Assembly (NCBI GenBank): GCA_016190945.1
Contig: JACPPO010000144.1
Coordinates: 1 to 33,720, forward strand
Reading direction: 5' to 3'
From: Acidobacteriota bacterium
Lineage (GTDB): Bacteria > Acidobacteriota > Vicinamibacteria > Vicinamibacterales > UBA2999
Length of the DNA: 33,720 bases
Part shown: one piece after another, positions 30,224 to 33,720 of the stretch
Position numbering within the stretch: position 1 is the first letter of the stretch
How the letters are laid out: each line of letters starts with the position of its first letter
Notes under the pieces: model-generated
What the model saw: only the letters and a program-made list of their open reading frames with translations
Database searches by the model: none
Told to the model about the DNA's origin: nothing
Program-made: the position numbers and the translations under genes

Positions 30224-31180
30224 ATGCGCGCGCTGGTCACCGGCGGGGCCGGCTTCATCGGCAGCCACCTGGTGGATCGCCTTCTCGAAGGCGGGCACGA
30301 CGTCATCGCCTACGACAACTTCTCGACCGGGCAGGAGCGGTTCCTCGAGCGGGCTGTCCAGAGCCCGCGCTTCCTCCTGATTCGGGGCGACGTGCTCGAC
30401 CGGGACGCGCTGGGGGCGGCGGCGTCGGGCGTCGACATCGTCTTCCACTTCGCGGCCAACGCCGATGTTCGATTCGGTACCGACCGCCCGGAGCGCGACG
30501 TTCAGCAGAACTCCATCGCGACGTTCAACGTGCTGGAGGCCATGCGCGCGAGCGGGGTAAAACGGATCGTTTTTCCATCGACCGGATCCGTCTACGGCGA
30601 GCCTGCGGTGTTCCCCACGCCGGAGGATGCGCCGTTTCCACTGCAAACGTCGCTCTATGGCGCCACGAAGCTGGCCAGCGAAGCGCTCGTCCAGGCGTAC
30701 TGCGAAGGTTTCGGGTTCCAGGGACACATTTTCAGGTTCGTCTCGATCCTCGGCGAACGGTACTCGCACGGGCACGTCTTCGACTTCTACAGGCAATTGC
30801 GCGAGCACCCGGGCGAGCTGCGCGTGCTCGGCGACGGGGGCCAGCGCAAGTCGTATCTCTACGTCCAAGATTGCCTCGACGCCGTCTTGCGCGCACTCCA
30901 GCGTGCGACCGCAAAGGTGAACATCTTTAATCTTGGAACCGACGAGTACTGCCAGGTCAATGACTCCATCGGCTGGATTACCGGAGCGCTCGGCCTGACG
31001 CCGGCGCTGTCCTACACCGGCGGCGAGCGCGGCTGGATCGGCGACAGTCCGTTCATCTTTCTCGACTGCCGCAGAATCCGCTCGCTGGGCTGGCGGCCAC
31101 AGGTGTCGATCCGGGACGGCGTGGACCGAACGCTGCGCTACCTGCAGAAGAATACGTGGCTGCTGGACGCGCGCCGGTGA
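30224..31180 (+). CDS. NAD-dependent NDP-sugar epimerase/dehydratase (extended SDR)
   Basis: 318 residues, cytoplasmic, similar to UDP-glucose 4-epimerase-type enzymes. It has the Rossmann motif [12 protein letters not shown] (residues 5-16), Asp31 in AYDNFSTG (NAD specificity), FHFAANADV, the catalytic STGSVYGE serine/threonine region near 121-128 and Tyr145-xxx-Lys149 (YGATK). The C-terminal half carries the substrate-binding [19 protein letters not shown]. The product sugar is not determined. It starts 3 bp after the sugar transferase gene and its stop overlaps the GTG of the fusion gene (GTGA), so it is tightly coupled to both. Confidence 0.9.
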   Translation: MRALVTGGAGFIGSHLVDRLLEGGHDVIAYDNFSTGQERFLERAVQSPRFLLIRGDVLDRDALGAAASGVDIVFHFAANADVRFGTDRPERDVQQNSIATFNVLEAMRASGVKRIVFPSTGSVYGEPAVFPTPEDAPFPLQTSLYGATKLASEALVQAYCEGFGFQGHIFRFVSILGERYSHGHVFDFYRQLREHPGELRVLGDGGQRKSYLYVQDCLDAVLRALQRATAKVNIFNLGTDEYCQVNDSIGWITGALGLTPALSYTGGERGWIGDSPFIFLDCRRIRSLGWRPQVSIRDGVDRTLRYLQKNTWLLDARR

Positions 31181-33345
31181 TTTCACTCGCCGGGCGGACG
31201 ACGTTGCTCACCGGCGCCACGGGCTCGCTCGGACGCGCGATCGCCGAGGCGTACTGCCGGGCCGGCGCGCGGTTGCTTCTGTCCTCGAGGGACGAGGCCG
31301 CCCTGCAGGAGCTGGCCAGAGACCTGTCCGCCAGATATTCGACTGACGTGTCGACTCTGACCTGCGATCTGTCGCACCGTGACGAGGTTTGCCATCTGGC
31401 GGACCAAAGCCGGCGGCGGTTTGGCGGGCTGGACATCCTCGTCAATACGGCGGCGGTGATCGGACCGATTGGCCCAGTGTGGGACAACGACTGGGACGAA
31501 TGGAGGTATACGATTGAGACGAATCTCTTCGCCGCCGTCCGCCTGTGTCAGTTGTGCATTCCGTTCATGCCGTTGGGCGGCGGTCGTGGAAAGATCGTGA
31601 ATCTCTCCGGCGGCGGCGCCACATCGCCGCGGCCACGCTTCTCTGCGTACGCGGCCGCCAAGACCGGCCTCGTGCGCTTTTCGGAGACGCTGGCCCAGGA
31701 GATCGCGCGACGCCCGATCGATGTGAATTGCATTGCGCCGGGCATCCTGAACAGCGGCCTCACGCGCGCGGTGGTGGCCGCCGGCCCCGAACGTGCCGGC
31801 ATCCGTGAATACGAAGTCGCAAGAGATGCGGTCAGCCGGGAGACCGATACCCGCGAGCGCGCGGCCAGCCTCGCGCTCTTCCTCGGCTCGTCGTTGAGCG
31901 ACGGGGTTTCGGGCCGGCTCCTGAGCGCGATTTGGGACGATTGGGAGTCCCTCCGCGCCGGCACGCCCGTGCTGAACGACACCGCCGTCTACACCCTCAG
32001 ACGGGTTGTTCCGGATGAGCGGCCCGGCCCGCTGGTGCGGAAAGCGACCCGCGGATCGGTCAAGGTGTGCGTCGCCGGCCTATGGCACCTCGGCTGCGTG
32101 ACGGCCGCGTGCCTGGCGGAGGCCGGTCATGACGTGGTGGCGTACGATGACAATTCGAGCATTGTTGCGGAGCTGCGGGCCGCCAGACTCCCCATCGTCG
32201 AACCTGGTCTCGACGAGCTGATCGGTCGCGAAACGAAGAGCGGTCGCCTGCGTTTCGAGGACGATGCGACCGCGGTCGACGGCGCCGACCTCGTCTGGGT
32301 GACCTGGGACACTCCGATTGACGACGAAGACAGATCGGATGTGGAGTGGGTGCTCGGTCGTGTCGAACGATTGTTTCCGTACCTGCAACGCGGTGCGATC
32401 GTCCTTGTCTCGTCACAGTTACCTGCGGGAAGCATCGCGGAGCTCGAGCGGCGCTTCGCGGCCGCGTGGCCGGGTCGCGAGGTCTCATTCGCCTGCGTCC
32501 CGGAGAACCTGCGGATTGGGAAGGCCCTCGACGCATTCGCACGGCCGGAACGCGTCGTCGGTGGCGTTCGCCGCGCGGCCGACCGGGACCGGGTCGCGGC
32601 GTTGCTGGCGCCGTTCACCGACCGGATCGAGTGGATGAGCGTCGAATCGGCCGAAATGACGAAACATGCCATCAACGCCTTTCTCGCCACATCGATCGCG
32701 TTCATTAATGAGATCGCGGGGCTCTGTGAATCGGTCGGCGCCGACGCCGAGGAAGTTTCACGGGGCCTGAAGTCCGATGCGCGGATCGGCCCGCGGGCCT
32801 ACCTGTCGCCGGGGAGTGCCTTTGCCGGCGGGACGCTGGCGCGGGATGTCGTCGCGCTTGCCCAATTGGCCCTGGAACAGGCGCGGCCGCTGCATGTCAT
32901 TGGTGCCGTTCGCGAGAGCAACGACAGCCATCGGCGGTGGGCGCTCGAACGTCTGCGCGATGAGCTTGGAGCGTTGTCCGGACGAACCATCGCGATATGG
33001 GGCCTTACGTACAAGCCCGGTACGAACACGTTGCGACGTTCGAGCGCCCTGGAGCTCTGCGAGGCGCTTCTCGCCGAGGGTGCGGTCGTTCGAGCGTACG
33101 ACCCGGCCGTGTCCGCGCTTCCGCCACACCTGGCAACCCGCATCACGCTCGGGCGCGACGCCGTCGACACCGCCCGTGACGCTGATGCCATCGTCATCGC
33201 CACGGAATGGCCGGAGTTTCTCGCGGCGGCCGAGCGATTGTCGACCGGCGATCGTGCGGCGCTCGTGCTCGACGCCAACGGCTTTCTCGCGGAGTCGCTC
33301 GGCGCCCAGGCGAACGTGCGCCTCATCAGCGTGGGACGGCCGTGA
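31177..33345 (+). CDS. fusion: short-chain dehydrogenase + UDP-glucose-dehydrogenase-like protein lacking the catalytic Cys
   Basis: 722 residues in one uninterrupted frame, GTG start overlapping the epimerase stop. Residues 1 to about 250 are a complete classical SDR: TGATGSLGRAIA (glycine motif), LVNTAAV, Ser in VNLSGG, and Tyr158-xxx-Lys162 (YAAAK). Residues about 295-722 follow the UDP-glucose/GDP-mannose dehydrogenase layout: Rossmann VCVAGLWHLGCVTAACLAEAG, VPENLRIGKALD, a central helix with Lys496 and Asn500 (EMTKHAINAF), and a C-terminal domain (IWGLTYKPGTNTLRRSSALEL). The catalytic Cys of the usual GFGGSCFPKD motif is replaced: the stretch reads AFAGGTLARD, with Thr553 at that position. 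So four-electron oxidation to a uronic acid is unlikely; a two-step sugar modification is possible. Confidence 0.85.
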   Translation: MISLAGRTTLLTGATGSLGRAIAEAYCRAGARLLLSSRDEAALQELARDLSARYSTDVSTLTCDLSHRDEVCHLADQSRRRFGGLDILVNTAAVIGPIGPVWDNDWDEWRYTIETNLFAAVRLCQLCIPFMPLGGGRGKIVNLSGGGATSPRPRFSAYAAAKTGLVRFSETLAQEIARRPIDVNCIAPGILNSGLTRAVVAAGPERAGIREYEVARDAVSRETDTRERAASLALFLGSSLSDGVSGRLLSAIWDDWESLRAGTPVLNDTAVYTLRRVVPDERPGPLVRKATRGSVKVCVAGLWHLGCVTAACLAEAGHDVVAYDDNSSIVAELRAARLPIVEPGLDELIGRETKSGRLRFEDDATAVDGADLVWVTWDTPIDDEDRSDVEWVLGRVERLFPYLQRGAIVLVSSQLPAGSIAELERRFAAAWPGREVSFACVPENLRIGKALDAFARPERVVGGVRRAADRDRVAALLAPFTDRIEWMSVESAEMTKHAINAFLATSIAFINEIAGLCESVGADAEEVSRGLKSDARIGPRAYLSPGSAFAGGTLARDVVALAQLALEQARPLHVIGAVRESNDSHRRWALERLRDELGALSGRTIAIWGLTYKPGTNTLRRSSALELCEALLAEGAVVRAYDPAVSALPPHLATRITLGRDAVDTARDADAIVIATEWPEFLAAAERLSTGDRAALVLDANGFLAESLGAQANVRLISVGRP

Positions 33346-33720
33346 TCGCTCGGTCCCTGGCCGGCCGGGCGGCGTTGATTACTGGGGCGAGCCAGGGCCT
33401 CGGGCTGGCAATCGCGCGGAGCTTCGTGCTGGCCGGCGCCGATCTGTTCCTCTGCGCGCGCGACGTCGCCACGCTCGAGGAGGCGCGCCGCTCGCTGGCG
33501 GCCCTTGCGCCGGCGCCTCAGCGGGTCCTGGCGGCGCCGGCCGACGTCTCGCGCGAGTCGGACGTGGCCAGAGTGACGCAGGCCGCGCTGGCGGCGTTTC
33601 CCTCGCTTGACGTGCTGGTGAACAATGCCGGGGTATACGGCCCGATGGGGTCCATCGAGCGGGTGGAGTGGACGGCCTGGATGCGAGCTATTGAAATCAA
33701 CCTTTTTGGATCGGTGCTGA
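33342..33720 (+). CDS. second short-chain dehydrogenase (SDR), N-terminal part, cut by window end
   Basis: 126 residues visible. GTG start at 33342 overlaps the stop of the fusion gene (GTGA). It has the classical SDR glycine motif ITGASQGLGLAIA (about 13-25), the DVS acidic site near 69, and VLVNNAGVYGPMGSIE (about 94-109) followed by IEINLFGSV. The active-site Ser-Tyr-Lys lies beyond the window. It resembles the SDR half of the preceding fusion gene in the region around GPxG and NLF, which suggests duplication within the locus. Likely a nucleotide-sugar or sugar-modifying oxidoreductase in the exopolysaccharide pathway; the substrate is unknown. Confidence 0.9.
   Translation, partial: MIARSLAGRAALITGASQGLGLAIARSFVLAGADLFLCARDVATLEEARRSLAALAPAPQRVLAAPADVSRESDVARVTQAALAAFPSLDVLVNNAGVYGPMGSIERVEWTAWMRAIEINLFGSVL

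Noticed and set aside
28910-31186. Open frame of 758 codons on the minus strand
   Set aside because: It lies antisense to the sugar transferase and epimerase genes, both of which have clear family motifs. Its translation is Arg/Asp/Val-rich low-quality sequence with no known motif, as expected from high-GC shadow frames.

Overview
The window reads as a piece of chromosome from a high-GC, didermic, rod-shaped bacterium. It encodes signal-peptide-bearing outer-membrane barrels, a Wza-type exporter, a PpiD-type periplasmic chaperone and a complete mreBCD-mrdA-rodA rod-shape operon. The gene mix (paired HEAT and HD-GYP proteins, a TerB-like/RNase G pair, an exopolysaccharide locus, and low-complexity palindromes between transcription units) suggests Acidobacteriota, perhaps class Vicinamibacteria. 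That placement is inference only; there is no rRNA or marker gene here to confirm it. No tRNA, rRNA, CRISPR array, IS element or prophage was recognised.

Layout. (1) 1-1607, minus strand: nucleoside salvage, a partial purine nucleoside phosphorylase behind a pyrimidine nucleoside phosphorylase. (2) 1635-5236, plus: two overlapping genes, a HEAT-repeat protein and an HD-GYP protein, which share a similar N-terminal domain that I cannot name. (3) 5425-7999, plus: a chain coupled by stop/start overlaps, made of a secreted subtilisin-like protease, an outer-membrane barrel and a single-domain alkyltransferase-like protein. (4) 8050-10233, minus: RNase G and a TerB-like protein. (5) 10465-17105, minus: a GAF-GGDEF diguanylate cyclase followed by mreB, mreC, mreD, mrdA (PBP2) and rodA. 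(6) 17227-19167, plus: a PpiD/SurA-like chaperone, convergent with (7) sppA at 19493-21259, minus. Between them lies a 149-bp element with 10-bp inverted ends around a very strong hairpin. (8) 21941 to the window end, plus: an exopolysaccharide locus. Its order is Wzc-like tyrosine kinase, a small unknown ORF, a repeat lipoprotein, a small secreted beta-sandwich protein, an outer-membrane barrel, Wza, an initiating sugar-phosphate transferase, an NDP-sugar epimerase, an SDR/UDP-glucose-dehydrogenase-like fusion, and a second SDR cut by the window edge.

The genes suggest three linked themes. The first is envelope growth: rod complex, PpiD, SppA and protease. The second is cyclic-di-GMP signalling, with a GGDEF synthase heading the mre operon and an HD-GYP hydrolase elsewhere. 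The third is capsule or exopolysaccharide synthesis and export: Wzc regulates chain length, the sugar transferase starts the repeat unit on undecaprenyl phosphate, Wza and the barrel export the product, and the epimerase/SDR/UGD-like enzymes make sugar precursors.

The most unusual observations are: an SDR/UGD-like fusion in which the catalytic Cys of UDP-glucose dehydrogenases is replaced by Thr; the shared N-terminal domain of the HEAT and HD-GYP neighbours; a set of intergenic low-complexity palindromes, one of which supplies the C-termini of both flanking proteins; a basic Ala/Gly/Arg-rich tail after the tyrosine cluster of the Wzc kinase; and two likely leaderless promoters with the same -10 to ATG spacing.
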